From Leishmania donovani (taxonomy: Eukaryota; Euglenozoa; Kinetoplastea; Trypanosomatida; Trypanosomatidae): a DNA stretch of 29,557 bases. Made by a program: the position numbers and the translations under genes. The stretch covers positions 847,568 through 877,124 of the forward strand of contig NC_018251.1 of NCBI RefSeq assembly GCF_000227135.1, in the 5' to 3' direction. Shown here piece by piece: positions 18,636 to 27,653 of this stretch. Position 1 is the stretch's first letter. Each line of letters begins with the position of its first letter. The notes under the pieces are model-generated. The model worked only from the letters and a program-made list of their open reading frames with translations. It made no database searches and had not been told where the DNA came from.

Positions 18636-19305
18636 CCCTTTTCGCGCTTGCTCAAATGGATCGCTGCGACGAAGACCAGAGAGCCTAAAACGATGCTCGC
18701 GGGCACGCGGCTGCCCGCTCCAGTTTTTGCTTTCACCGTACGAGTCCTCACGTGATTATCTACGCGACTAACGTCTCCAGATCAGACACAACGCCTCCGC
18801 CTCAGCGCGTTTTCCCAGCTCCACAGCAAAGCACGCCGGGCTGCCTGTGCTGCAAAGCCGTCGCCTTCTCCGGTGCCTTGGCTTATCCACACGAGACAAA
18901 AATTTGGGATAATGTGAATATAAGAACAGTTGCGACGTTGGGTCCTGATGAACAAACGCACACGCCTCACGGGTGAAACCAACTTTCACAATTTTGATGT
19001 TTGAAATGGGGTGGGCTCATGAAGTCGAGGAGAAAGGTAGAGACATACGAAGATGAAGCAGCTACGAAGAAACAGAAAAAGGTGATGTAAGTGCAGGCAG
19101 ACCAAGTGCTGTGGAAGCTGGTTTGTCTGAATCAGCTCTCTAACAGCGAGAGAAGGGTGAACCTTGTAAAACAGATCCACAGGCAACTCAGCAGATGTTT
19201 GTGTCTCTTTTCTGTGCCACCGATGGTTCCTCGTCCATCCATTTTCAAAACCTGAGCTGGAGAACCGCACTCCAGTGCACCCGCAATATGATTGCTGTAC
19301 AGTGT
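18636..19305. other. Spacer upstream of the cullin gene
   Basis: No gene is recognisable. It should be the 3' UTR and poly(A) region of the 235-residue gene. Frames of 60-107 codons here are unsupported. Confidence 0.5.
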
Positions 19306-20013
19306 TTACATGGCTGCTGCGCGGGTAATGTCTTCATACCTGATGCCGATACGCTCAAAAATAGCATTGCTAGCTGCAGAAGTGCGTCCAAGCGCGGCAA
19401 CCAGCGCCTCAGCCGTGCTCAGCTTCTCTTCCAACCTGTCCAGCCGATTCGCCACAAGGAGACATTGACGCGAAACATTGTCTTCGCACCGCATCAACGG
19501 AAGCACCTCTCGCGAAAAGCCGTCAAGAGAGCAGAGCTTGCTATTGATGGTGCGAAGCGATGCCGTAATGGAGAGAAAGCTGGGCACGGCTGTCAAGACC
19601 GATCTGGCTCCTGCTGAGCACAGAGACGTGTTGTAATCCAAGGTCACCAGCTCCTCAGCAGTTTTGGGAAACTCGGAAAGCAGCTTGTCCAGCGACTTCT
19701 CCAGCGATGCGAGTCGGGATGACAAATCACTAGTATGGCTAGTAGTGCAGCCTTCGTATGCTACCAGACGTTGCCAACCCTCGATCAGCTGACCCACGCG
19801 GAGAACCGAGGCTTCAGCTTGGCACAGAGCATCCCATACGTCGACAGGGACAGAGCTTGAAGCAGTAGCGCAGTCGGCGCCGCGAGCATGTTGTAGGTAA
19901 TTCGCCGCATTCTCGTAGCAAACACTTGCTGAGGACGAGGCGTCACTACGTCGCGGCAGCACACGTGATCGCGCGAAGCCTGCGCGCCCTGCAATTGACT
20001 CGTACCGTTCCAT
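19306..20013 (-). CDS. Helical / coiled-coil protein of unknown function
   Basis: A 235-residue protein starting at a true ATG. I cannot assign a family. The first 45 residues are Arg- and Ser-rich and probably disordered. Helices with heptad-like leucines follow: about 58-84 (VWDALCQAEASVLRVGQLIE and on), 95-125 (SRLASLEKSLDKLLSEF), and a long one near 175-232 (VANRLDRLEEKLSTAEALVA). No membrane helix, signal peptide or enzyme motif is seen. The number and spacing of the helices loosely recall the small dynactin shoulder subunit p24 (DCTN3), but this is only a structural resemblance by eye. Its neighbour upstream is another small coiled-coil protein, perhaps flagellar. Confidence 0.7.
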   Translation of the reverse strand: MERYESIAGRAGFARSRVLPRRSDASSSASVCYENAANYLQHARGADCATASSSVPVDVWDALCQAEASVLRVGQLIEGWQRLVAYEGCTTSHTSDLSSRLASLEKSLDKLLSEFPKTAEELVTLDYNTSLCSAGARSVLTAVPSFLSITASLRTINSKLCSLDGFSREVLPLMRCEDNVSRQCLLVANRLDRLEEKLSTAEALVAALGRTSAASNAIFERIGIRYEDITRAAAM

Positions 20014-20075
20014 CGCTACACACCGCGTTGCCTACTAATGCAGCGAGGGGCCTCTGTCTTGCCAGACAAAAAAAA
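20014..20075 (-). promoter_or_regulatory. Predicted spliced-leader acceptor of the 235-residue gene
   Basis: On the minus strand a T-rich tract (about 20065-20105, including a 10-T run) is followed by an AG at 20059-20058, leaving a 44-base 5' UTR without an ATG. This supports the start at 20013. Confidence 0.5.
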
Positions 20076-20424
20076 AGCCCGAGTGGAACGCAAAACAAAA
20101 AACAATAAGAAAGGGGTGATAGAAACAACGATAAACCTCTTTGGAATTCGTCAGCGGAGAAGACGGCAAACTTTACTGCCTCATTCATTCTAAAGGTCTC
20201 ACATTGGTTGACGCAACCGCGTCAGCACCGTTGCGTCGATGCCATCCCAAATGAAAGTAGCAAAAGAAAACGCAAGCAAAATGCGTACGTCCACAGCTAG
20301 CAGCTACACCACTTATGCTGCTGTGTTTCTTTTTTCATTTGCTTGAAATATGAACCTCGCCTTCTTCTTTTGTGGATTGGTTGCCTAATCTACATCACAC
20401 GCGCGAGACGCAAAGGCTCACAAG
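20076..20424. other. Spacer downstream of the DRC12-like gene
   Basis: The 3' UTR of the DRC12-like gene and the pyrimidine tract of the next gene. No gene is seen. Confidence 0.5.
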
Positions 20425-20916
20425 CTACGGAGAGCATTGCTCCACATCAGACAGCAGCACTGCAAACTCCTTTTCCATGTCCGCCGTTCGCTCGCGGAGA
20501 GATTCCAACTCTCTCTTCTTGCTCTTGATTCGGCTATCAAAATCGGCAGTACAGGTCTCTAGCTGGTCCTGCAGTTTCTTTTTGGTCTCTTGAAGCTCGT
20601 GCAAGGCAGCGTCCTGCGTTGCAATCTCTTGCAGAGCCATGCGCTCTCTCACCTTGTAGACTCGGGTGCCGTCAGTTAAGACATCGATTTTTTCACTCTT
20701 TTTGGCTTCCAAGCCCGCCTTCAGTGCATCCAGCTCGGCACTTAAAATAAGCTGCTGCTTTTTTCGCTCAGCTAGCGCCATCATTCTATCCAAGTACACT
20801 CGCTTGAGACCCTTGAGCTTTTCTTCCAAAATGACTACATCATCTGCAAGCTGCTGGTCTTCGTAGTAGAGCTCTTTAGAAGCGGCTGTTGCAGCCTTCT
20901 TCGCCTTTGGAGGCAT
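20425..20916 (-). CDS. Small coiled-coil protein, DRC12/CCDC153-like (probable axonemal)
   Basis: The product has 163 residues, almost all one coiled coil (about 16-156), after a basic start MPPKAKKA. The C-terminal stretch LRERTADMEKEFAVLL (140-155) resembles the conserved end of CCDC153, known as DRC12, a subunit of the nexin-dynein regulatory complex of motile axonemes; the MPPK start and total length also fit that family. If so, it helps link outer doublets and regulate flagellar beating. The evidence is similarity by eye in a coiled-coil protein, where chance resemblance is common, so the family is tentative. A profile search against DRC12 sequences, or TrypTag localisation of the orthologue, would settle it. 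Confidence 0.75.
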   Translation of the reverse strand: MPPKAKKAATAASKELYYEDQQLADDVVILEEKLKGLKRVYLDRMMALAERKKQQLILSAELDALKAGLEAKKSEKIDVLTDGTRVYKVRERMALQEIATQDAALHELQETKKKLQDQLETCTADFDSRIKSKKRELESLRERTADMEKEFAVLLSDVEQCSP

Positions 20917-21613
20917 GGTTCACGGCACTCTACACCAATCGATACACAGTCAGCGGCCTTGCATTAGCTGACGGAGAGAACCTCACTCTTTTCACCGGTA
21001 TGATGGCAAAAATAGAATGCGCCGAAAAAAAAAATGCACCTCCGAAGCACCCAGCACCTTCAGAGTCCGCAACAGCAGAACCGTACCACGCAAACCTGAT
21101 CTGTATACAACGCAAGTGAGAAGTTCCCCACACAAACCAAGCGTAAGAAGCAGTCACGCTAGCATACCACAGAAACCACAATGCATAAAGAGAGAGAAAC
21201 CGTAGTGGCCATAAAAAAATTGGAAAAAAAATGGCACACACAGAGAGCGAAGCGAAAAGAGAGAAGAGAGGATGACAGCCATAGCATCGACCGAAAACGC
21301 AGAGGAGAACAAGTCGCAAACACCTTTCTCTCAACACGACCGAGAGAGCGGATTCGATTTGCAATCAACAAAGGCTACTGTAAGCAGAGAGGACAGAGGC
21401 GCTTCTTAACTTTCCTCGAAGCCCGACATGTTCGTGGTTGGTTTCCTCTCACACAGCAGATGGCATAATCTGCCTTCCCTCACGTTTTTTTTTGATCCAT
21501 CTAGGAAAGCTCATTGTTTCAACCGCTTAAAACAAACACCCACGCACCCACAGACATCAGCAACGTGTACGCATCCACAAGTGCACCAAACGTCATATTT
21601 ACAATGAACTCAT
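20917..21613. other. Spacer between the MAP kinase kinase and DRC12-like genes
   Basis: No gene is seen. On the minus strand T-rich tracts at about 20970-21035 precede the DRC12-like start. The rest should be kinase 3' UTR. A 144-codon minus frame across it is a chance frame made of pyrimidine-rich DNA (Phe, Leu, Ser, Cys). Confidence 0.5.
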
Positions 21614-22666
21614 TCACTTCTTTGGGGACATCCATCTGCCAGCCTCCAGAGGGTTCACATTACTCGCCTTTTGAATAAGTGAGTGGCTCAGCATTTCCGT
21701 CGCGCTTGGGCGTGTGGCCTCCGGGCGTAGACAAAGCTCAATAAACTCCTTGAACTCGTCGCTAAATTTGGTTTCCCGATCATCCCAGTTGATCTTTGCT
21801 GTCCCCGAAGCTATTGCCTGGCACAGCTCAAATACTTTTGGCTTCAATGAGGCAAATGGGTACTCTCGAAACGCACACTCCGCAATTGTCAGCCCTGCGC
21901 TCCAGATGTCACTGTTGAACGAGTACGGCTTCGACTGTATTCTCTCTGGGCTCATGTACGGCACCGAACCTTGTGCAGAAAGAGTTTGAAGATCGCCACC
22001 GGAAAGTGTTTTAGCTACGCCGAAATCCGAGATCTTGATTTCCCCTTTCGTGTTCGCCAGGACGTTAGCAGGTTTGATATCACGGTGAATCATGTTTAGA
22101 TGATGCAGGAACTCGAGACCCTTGAACAGCTCACGTGCAATGTAGGCAAGCATATCCTCGCTAAAACCCTCCGGATGTCTGTCGATAAGATTGTTCATGG
22201 TTCCGCAGTCCATGTACTCAAGGACAACGTACAGCCGGCCGTCGCGGAAAAACGCCTCATAGGAGGAGACAATGTTGTGGTGCTTCACCGCAGCCACCTG
22301 ACGAAGCTCCGCTTCCAAGGCAGAGCGCATGTCATCTGAGTCTCCGTCAAAAGCAATGTACTTCATCGCGTACTTTTCGCCCGTGATTTTGTGCTGTGCA
22401 ACACGAACTTTTCCTTGCGAGCCTTTTCCCAGCTCTGAGCCGATCCGTAAATCCTCAAATTTTATCTTGTTCATGACAGCATCTGATTTTGGTTGGCCGC
22501 TAGCCGACGATGAGCCAGGACCCTGGGCTATGCCCGTCTGCTTCACGCGCATTTCGACTCCGCCCTCACCTTTCACTACTAGCGTCATGGTATCCGTGAT
22601 GGATACCGCCTTATCGTGAGGTGCAACATGAAGCTTCTCTAGAGCCTGCGGCCGTTTTGGGGGCAT
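21614..22666 (-). CDS. MAP kinase kinase (STE7-type dual-specificity protein kinase)
   Basis: From the ATG at 22666 the protein has 350 residues. The kinase domain spans about 70-330: glycine loop GKGSQGKV (80-87), catalytic Lys102 in YAMKY, helix-C Glu120, HRDIKPANV (194-202), DFG (214-216), and MSPERI (238-243) in place of APE. The activation segment SGGDLQTLSAQGSVPYMSPE and the PERI ending are typical of MAP kinase kinases, which phosphorylate Thr and Tyr of MAP kinases. The N-terminal 65 residues are flexible and lack an obvious MAP kinase docking site. The open frame continues 121 codons upstream and includes ATGs, but that part is pyrimidine-driven (Phe, Leu, Ser, Cys) and overlaps the expected splice region, so MPPKRP is preferred. 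Met27 is a shorter alternative. Which Leishmania MKK it matches needs an alignment. Confidence 0.93.
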   Translation of the reverse strand: MPPKRPQALEKLHVAPHDKAVSITDTMTLVVKGEGGVEMRVKQTGIAQGPGSSSASGQPKSDAVMNKIKFEDLRIGSELGKGSQGKVRVAQHKITGEKYAMKYIAFDGDSDDMRSALEAELRQVAAVKHHNIVSSYEAFFRDGRLYVVLEYMDCGTMNNLIDRHPEGFSEDMLAYIARELFKGLEFLHHLNMIHRDIKPANVLANTKGEIKISDFGVAKTLSGGDLQTLSAQGSVPYMSPERIQSKPYSFNSDIWSAGLTIAECAFREYPFASLKPKVFELCQAIASGTAKINWDDRETKFSDEFKEFIELCLRPEATRPSATEMLSHSLIQKASNVNPLEAGRWMSPKK

Positions 22667-23519
22667 TAACGCACGGAAAGAAGCGCACACGCACCGCAGA
22701 CAAACAGTAGAAGAAGTAAACAAAGAAGCGGTTGAAGAAACACACTCACTCGATCGCACACTATCCTTTAGAGTGGAAGGACCGTCGAAATATGATTTGT
22801 TTTCGTTAGTGGCCGCAGGCAGTGCCCACAAAGTCCGAGCAAAAAGAGTACCAAAAGCGAGAGTGGAAAGAAAGGTTACAGTGCATCGGGGAAAAAGCGC
22901 TACAAAGAAAAAAGGAAGCTTAGCATGAAACATTTCGACGCAGCATTTCATACTTTCTGTCTTCTCTTCTTTTTCTTTTACACACAGGCATTGCTCAAGG
23001 TGCACGCTCTGGTACAACTCTATCCGCAAATGCTAGTCCTGCAACTAGGAGAATAGGGTGCAGAGTGCGCATGGGGTAGTATCCCATACGCAGCTGATTA
23101 ATAATACGTTTCGATTTTTTTGTTTGGAAGAAATCAAAACAGGTGCTCGTAAGATAACACTGCTATATATATATATATATGTACATCTTTAATTGTTTGA
23201 AGAATTTCACATAGTCATCTTTTCTATGGAACACAAATACAAGGTCGAGCACATTTCTCGCTGTACGTTTCGCTTGCGCTACGAGATCAAAAGGTATGAC
23301 ACAGGAATAAAATTCTCGCGCACAAAACAAAGACGTTCTAGACACAACGAGAAAGAAAAACAGAAACGCGGTATACAACGCGTTTGAACTAGCATGATGC
23401 TACATGTTAAACACACCTAGCAAGAAGAGAGCAGCGGCAAACGCATTTCCGTCGTTGCAGAGCAATGCATGGACCGAAAAAAAAAAAGAAAGCAATAAAA
23501 AGAAGAAAAAAACAACACA
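22667..23519. other. Spacer between the coiled-coil gene and the kinase gene
   Basis: No gene is seen. It contains the pyrimidine-rich 5' region of the kinase on the minus strand (about 22670-22745) and, further right, 3' UTR of the 258-residue gene with a TA microsatellite. Confidence 0.5.
23164..23180. repeat. TA dinucleotide microsatellite
   Basis: A 17-base alternating TA run in the kinase upstream spacer. Confidence 0.95.
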
Positions 23520-24296
23520 TCATTCCTGAGCTCTTCGCTGCTCTCGTTCGGCTCGAACTTTTGCACGTCGCTCTTCATCTCGCCTCTTCCGCTCGAGACG
23601 CTTCTCAAGCTCCGCCTGCTCTTTTTCGGCCTGTGCCGCTTCTTTTTCTTGTGCAATCCGCTGTTCCTCGAGCAGCCTTTCTTCTTCCAACTTCTGTCGG
23701 TATTGCAACTCCCGGAGTCGCTCAGCAGCAGTTTCCTCTTCTACACGCTCTTTTTCCCGCGCTGCGTGGAGGTGGCTACTCAAGTGCCATTGCGTCACCA
23801 GCAAGCACATCAAATCATCTTCTGTCTCAAAAAGTTTGCAGCGCAGCAGTTTTTCCTCATTTTCTACAAAGGAACGCTGATTTCGAAACAAAAATTGCTG
23901 ATAGTCGTAATAGTTGACAAAGAGGAAGTGCCGAGGTTGTAGTAATGTACATTTTCGTGCAGCTTCCAATGCCATCATTTTCTCTACAACAGCAGCACTT
24001 TTTCGCTCGGACAATCTTCGAGCCTCAGAAAACTGCGCAGCCTTGTACTCAGAGAGCAAATCATGACGTTCAAGATACAATTTTTGAGCCGCTTTCCGCT
24101 TCTCGAACGCCTCCCATGTCTCCGTTATCCACTTTGTATGCTCTTCACCTTCTGAATAGCCTTTTCGTACGGCGTAGCTGGCCCATTTTTCTGCCAGAAA
24201 AGCACGATGATCCTCCGCAGCCTCCCTAAGTTCAAGATCGGCGCGAGCGAACGTTGACACTCCCCGCGCCCATTCGTCAGTGCCGTGGGCTTCCAT
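23520..24296 (-). CDS. Coiled-coil protein of unknown function
   Basis: A 258-residue protein; the first true ATG is at 24296, since the five extra upstream codons begin with TTG. I do not recognise the family. Residues about 20-115 form charged helices. A short central block with aromatic residues (HFLFVNYYDYQQFLFRNQ, about 122-139) looks like the most structured part. The last 80 residues (about 175-258) are a strongly charged single helix of Glu, Arg, Lys and Gln (for example KEKERVEEETAAERL and EEQRIAQEKEAAQAEKEQ), ending at a TGA. No membrane helix or catalytic motif is visible. It is the first gene of the minus-strand unit next to the strand switch. Cytoskeletal or flagellar use is plausible but unproven. 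Confidence 0.78.
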   Translation of the reverse strand: MEAHGTDEWARGVSTFARADLELREAAEDHRAFLAEKWASYAVRKGYSEGEEHTKWITETWEAFEKRKAAQKLYLERHDLLSEYKAAQFSEARRLSERKSAAVVEKMMALEAARKCTLLQPRHFLFVNYYDYQQFLFRNQRSFVENEEKLLRCKLFETEDDLMCLLVTQWHLSSHLHAAREKERVEEETAAERLRELQYRQKLEEERLLEEQRIAQEKEAAQAEKEQAELEKRLERKRRDEERRAKVRAEREQRRAQE

Positions 24297-24380
24297 TCCT
24301 ATAGCTGCCAACGAGAAATGATGACACCGTGTAGGGTAAATGTCGAGTCTGGAAAGAGGAAGAGGCAGAGGGTGAAGTTC
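24297..24380 (-). promoter_or_regulatory. Predicted spliced-leader acceptor of the first minus-strand gene
   Basis: On the minus strand a pyrimidine tract (about 24351-24378) runs directly into an AG at 24350-24349, leaving a 52-base 5' UTR without an ATG. It supports the start at 24296 and the 5' limit of the minus-strand unit. Confidence 0.6.
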
Positions 24381-25535
24381 GTTGCATCAGCTCATCATCA
24401 TGGGCGTGCATTTAGGTGCAAAGATTTTACATCAAACATGACAAATTCTACTGCACACGCAGCTTAGTGCGCTGCTCTGCGAAGAACAAAGCGGTGTGCA
24501 TCAGCGTATCTGCGCTTTTTTTAATAACTCTCTTTCTTGTCAAGATCCCGAAAAAAAAAGATGCATCCTATACCCTTTTTGGTCACAACATGCTCACTCG
24601 TAAGAAAAAGACAAAAATCACCGTTAGAAGCTCTCTCTCTTTTTTACACAACGCACATTCAATCACTTTTACCATCGCTCACAAGAAAAGAAACTACCCT
24701 ATCCGCCTTCGACTCCCACAACTGTTCATCTGCTTCCGTTAAAGAACTTCTTTGCCATCACAACTTACTAAACCGCAGGCTGTGATGCGTTGATAACACG
24801 CCAAGAGAGAGGGTGGGGGGAAGCGATGAGGTCCAAATGCGTCAGGGCTATTGCGTTGGTCAGTTCCCCACGCGGCAAGAACAGCTCACTCGGAGCAGTG
24901 TGCTCATTGAAGAGCGGAGTGAAGTCGCCTAGAACACGCTAGGCAAAAGGAAGGATGGAGGAGGGGGGGGGGAGTCCGCCAGCGAGGAAAAACAGCCACA
25001 TTTATATGACAATTTCCAAAGGCCAGACAGAGCACACCGTACGGCAGAAGGCCGCCTGGCAATGCTGCTGCGACATGCTCCTCGTCGCCCCGGACCGCCT
25101 CGGCCTCAAAACCGTCTCTCCACTCAGCCGTGCTGTTGGCAAATCATCGTTATCTGCCGTTGAACGGAGCACATCACTATGCGAAAAAGAACATACCAAA
25201 GCGCACGAATGGTCTTCCGTTCTAAACTGCCACCCCGCGCCTTCTACAGCAGCGAACTGGGATATTACATGCATATACTGCGCAGCCTGCGTCCCAGTGC
25301 AGCTTCCTCTTCTGGTGCACGTCACAAGTCTATTTTTTAGTGTCTTTCTGTGCTCAAGCCCCCAACAAGAGACAATGTTGTAATGCGTCGAGAAAAACTA
25401 CCCAGCGAGCCATCGCGCATTAAACGCTTCCGGTCTCTCTTACTTTTACGTCACACGTGACGTCTTTGCGTTCCACAATTCACTACCATGCGTTTTAGGC
25501 TATGCACTCCGTAGCACGCGCTCAGCTTGTGTGCC
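24297..25535. promoter_or_regulatory. Divergent strand-switch region, probable transcription start zone
   Basis: Coding direction changes here: genes to the left read leftward and the gene to the right reads rightward. In Leishmania such divergent regions are known sites of RNA polymerase II initiation with acetylated histone H3; they lack a TATA-type promoter. The sequence has G-rich patches (about 24806-24830 and a 10-G run at 24963-24972), pyrimidine-rich stretches (about 24510-24745), and an inverted repeat of 6-base arms at 25448-25463. A 142-codon plus-strand frame from an ATG at 24955 shows no domain and is not called. No tRNA is apparent. The role is inferred from gene orientation. 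Confidence 0.7.
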
Positions 25536-26942
25536 ATGTTCCTTCACAGCCTTAAGCGGCTTGCGTACAAAGATTTCGATGCGTGGGGTTACCACATTCA
25601 ATGGCCACAAAATCAGATCCTATCTCCACTCACAGGAAAGGTCAACTTTGTCGTTGAGGACATCAAGTTCGCCTATAATGCATGGAGCCTTTTGCGACTC
25701 GCCATGTTCTTTGGTGTAGAGCATCCCAAAGTGTTGAGTGACATGACAAAGACAACGCCGTCGATGGACATCATGCTCTCTGGCAACCGTCTGTTCTTTA
25801 TGCACTCCCGTGTCAAGGCTAATCTGAGCCGATCGAAAGTGCGCATTGCTCTCACGCCTAACCATCCCCGTGCTTTCCCGGTTCAAGAGCTCGTCTGGAA
25901 AACACAATTTCGTTTCCGTGATCACCACTCAGCGGGCGTCGAGCTGGTACTGGGGATGGAAAACGGACTGTCGCAGGAGGTCGCCGACGCCTGTAACCTC
26001 TGCACCTACATTCCCCAGTACGGCTCTGTCGGCTCACTATCCATGCTCTCTGCGCTCGCTATAGCGGCACACTCAACCTGGCGTGCTGCTGTGCGGGAAG
26101 AAGGCAACACCTCCGATACTAGCCTCGCCCCTCACCGCGCTTTGCATGGTCACATGCCGCTATCAAACAGTCCGGATCGACAGCGAGACTCGCTTCCACA
26201 CGAGATGGACTTATTGGCATGCAGCAACGCGGCCATCAAAGACTTACTCGAGGAGAGGCGGCGGGCCTACGATCTTCAGGTGAGCGTGCTGATATACAAC
26301 GAGCTTGGAGACCGAAACATCGGTGCAGTTATCAGGAACGCGAACGTCTTCAACTGCGAGTATGTGGCTATCGTTAATCGAAGGCGGTTCAACAGACGCG
26401 GTGCACTCGGCACACACAAGGTTATGAATGTCCTTTTCTTTGAGACCGTTAACGACGATGCGGCACGACAGCTTTTCGAGGGTTACGAAGTGTGGCTTCT
26501 GTATCCATACTACCCCAATCTTGTCATGTACGAAGCTGAGCGAAAAGGAGATGCCTCCAACAGCTCATCGACCTTTGTGCGGCACGAGGACCCCGTGCTA
26601 CAGGCATGGGGCGCTACCCAGCACGAGCTCACCAGCGAGCATCCCCTTGTGGTTCGCTACCCTCACCTCTGTCAAAAAGCGGTGTTTCTAGATGACGACC
26701 TATCTCTCGCATCTTGTGTGCAAGACGTGAAGCGCAGAAAACTCCGTGGAATCCTGCTAGCAGTGCCTGAGGAGGGATGCTCCCCTCACCCGTCTTTGTG
26801 CAAGCTCAGCCATCGCGTTGTGCATGTCATAAGTCCATCATTCCTACCACATCAGACTCAACGTGGGCTGAACCCAGCGCTTTCCACAGCGATTGCGCTC
26901 GAGAGATTGAGATGCGCTGTTGACACCTTATGTCTCACGTGA
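25536..26942 (+). CDS. SpoU/TrmH-family RNA 2'-O-methyltransferase with two SPOUT units
   Basis: SPOUT enzymes of this family methylate the ribose of tRNA or rRNA using S-adenosylmethionine. The 468-residue product appears to carry two copies. Unit 1 (about 35-182): a motif-1-like VEDIKFAYNAWSLLR (40-54), motif 2 LVLGMENGLS (137-146), and motif 3 IPQYGSVGSLSML (159-171), with Ser where Asn is usual. Unit 2 (about 247-458): canonical motif 1 GDRNIGAVIRNANVF (258-272), then RRGALGTHKVMNVLFFE (287-303), a weak motif 2 VPEEG (410-414) and motif 3 GLNPALSTAIALERL (444-458), with the Asn kept. A polar linker (about 185-230) joins them. The open frame extends three codons upstream through a TTG; the ATG at 25536 is used. 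It is the only intact plus-strand gene in the window and reads toward the telomere. The substrate (mitochondrial or cytosolic) is unknown. Confidence 0.88.
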   Translation: MFLHSLKRLAYKDFDAWGYHIQWPQNQILSPLTGKVNFVVEDIKFAYNAWSLLRLAMFFGVEHPKVLSDMTKTTPSMDIMLSGNRLFFMHSRVKANLSRSKVRIALTPNHPRAFPVQELVWKTQFRFRDHHSAGVELVLGMENGLSQEVADACNLCTYIPQYGSVGSLSMLSALAIAAHSTWRAAVREEGNTSDTSLAPHRALHGHMPLSNSPDRQRDSLPHEMDLLACSNAAIKDLLEERRRAYDLQVSVLIYNELGDRNIGAVIRNANVFNCEYVAIVNRRRFNRRGALGTHKVMNVLFFETVNDDAARQLFEGYEVWLLYPYYPNLVMYEAERKGDASNSSSTFVRHEDPVLQAWGATQHELTSEHPLVVRYPHLCQKAVFLDDDLSLASCVQDVKRRKLRGILLAVPEEGCSPHPSLCKLSHRVVHVISPSFLPHQTQRGLNPALSTAIALERLRCAVDTLCLT

Positions 26943-27653
26943 TGGCCGCACGGACCTCGTTCCGACTCTGTTTAACTCCAACCTGCAATGCACAGCGCCA
27001 ACACAGTCTGCCGGAATGTCTTCTTCGTCGGCCTTGCGGCACTCCATCCTTAACAAAAACCGCACTTGCTTCTCTCTGCCCCTCCCCCAGCGGTGCCCTC
27101 GATGAACCACCGCTCACACAAGCAGTAGCTTCCTGAGCACAGTGTCACTCGCTACCAAACACAAGCTCGCGAGCTGACCAGTGCCTATTCGCCCCCGTTG
27201 CCCGGTAGGATATGTTTGCGGTGGACGGCTGGCTTATGATGGACTCTTTTTTGCCCGTCCCTATTATCGTCTGTTACCTTACCTCTTTCGACTTCTTTCT
27301 TTTCCTCTGTGAGACCTTTCTCCGCGGATATGTCGAAGGGCTTTTCAATTTCACCCTCGCTTCATCACCGTCGGTGAATGCCTAATACCGACGATGCAGA
27401 GGCGCGCTGTTGCACCGTACCACAGCATCAACGGGCTTCTAGTGGCTTTTGTCTAAACTGCACATTGGTGCTTCTTCTTAACTCTACCCCGTTTCAAGAT
27501 ACAAGCTCTACAGCCGCGAGGCACTTCTAAGGCAAGATTCTCTGGACTCTGTTATTCGCTATGCAAGGTCTACATGACTCTCCTCTTCTTTTCCTGTTAC
27601 ACAAGCCTCTTTTGCATGCACAGATTGAGGGCATCTAGATTTGTTTCCAAACG
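26943..27653. other. Subtelomeric spacer after the methyltransferase
   Basis: About 700 bases with no recognisable gene: 3' UTR of the methyltransferase, then pyrimidine-rich DNA. A tract at 27577-27599 followed by AG at 27604-27605 is a candidate acceptor for the relic gene that follows. Confidence 0.5.

Noticed and set aside
21614..23029. 471-codon version of the kinase gene with a hydrophobic N-terminal segment
   Set aside because: The added 121 residues are pyrimidine-driven and cover the expected splice region. Kinase-like sequence and the family-like start begin at MPPKRP.
24955..25383. 142-codon plus-strand frame with a true ATG in the strand-switch region
   Set aside because: No motif, no helix pattern and not in frame with the methyltransferase downstream. 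It could be a small gene, but nothing except its length supports that.
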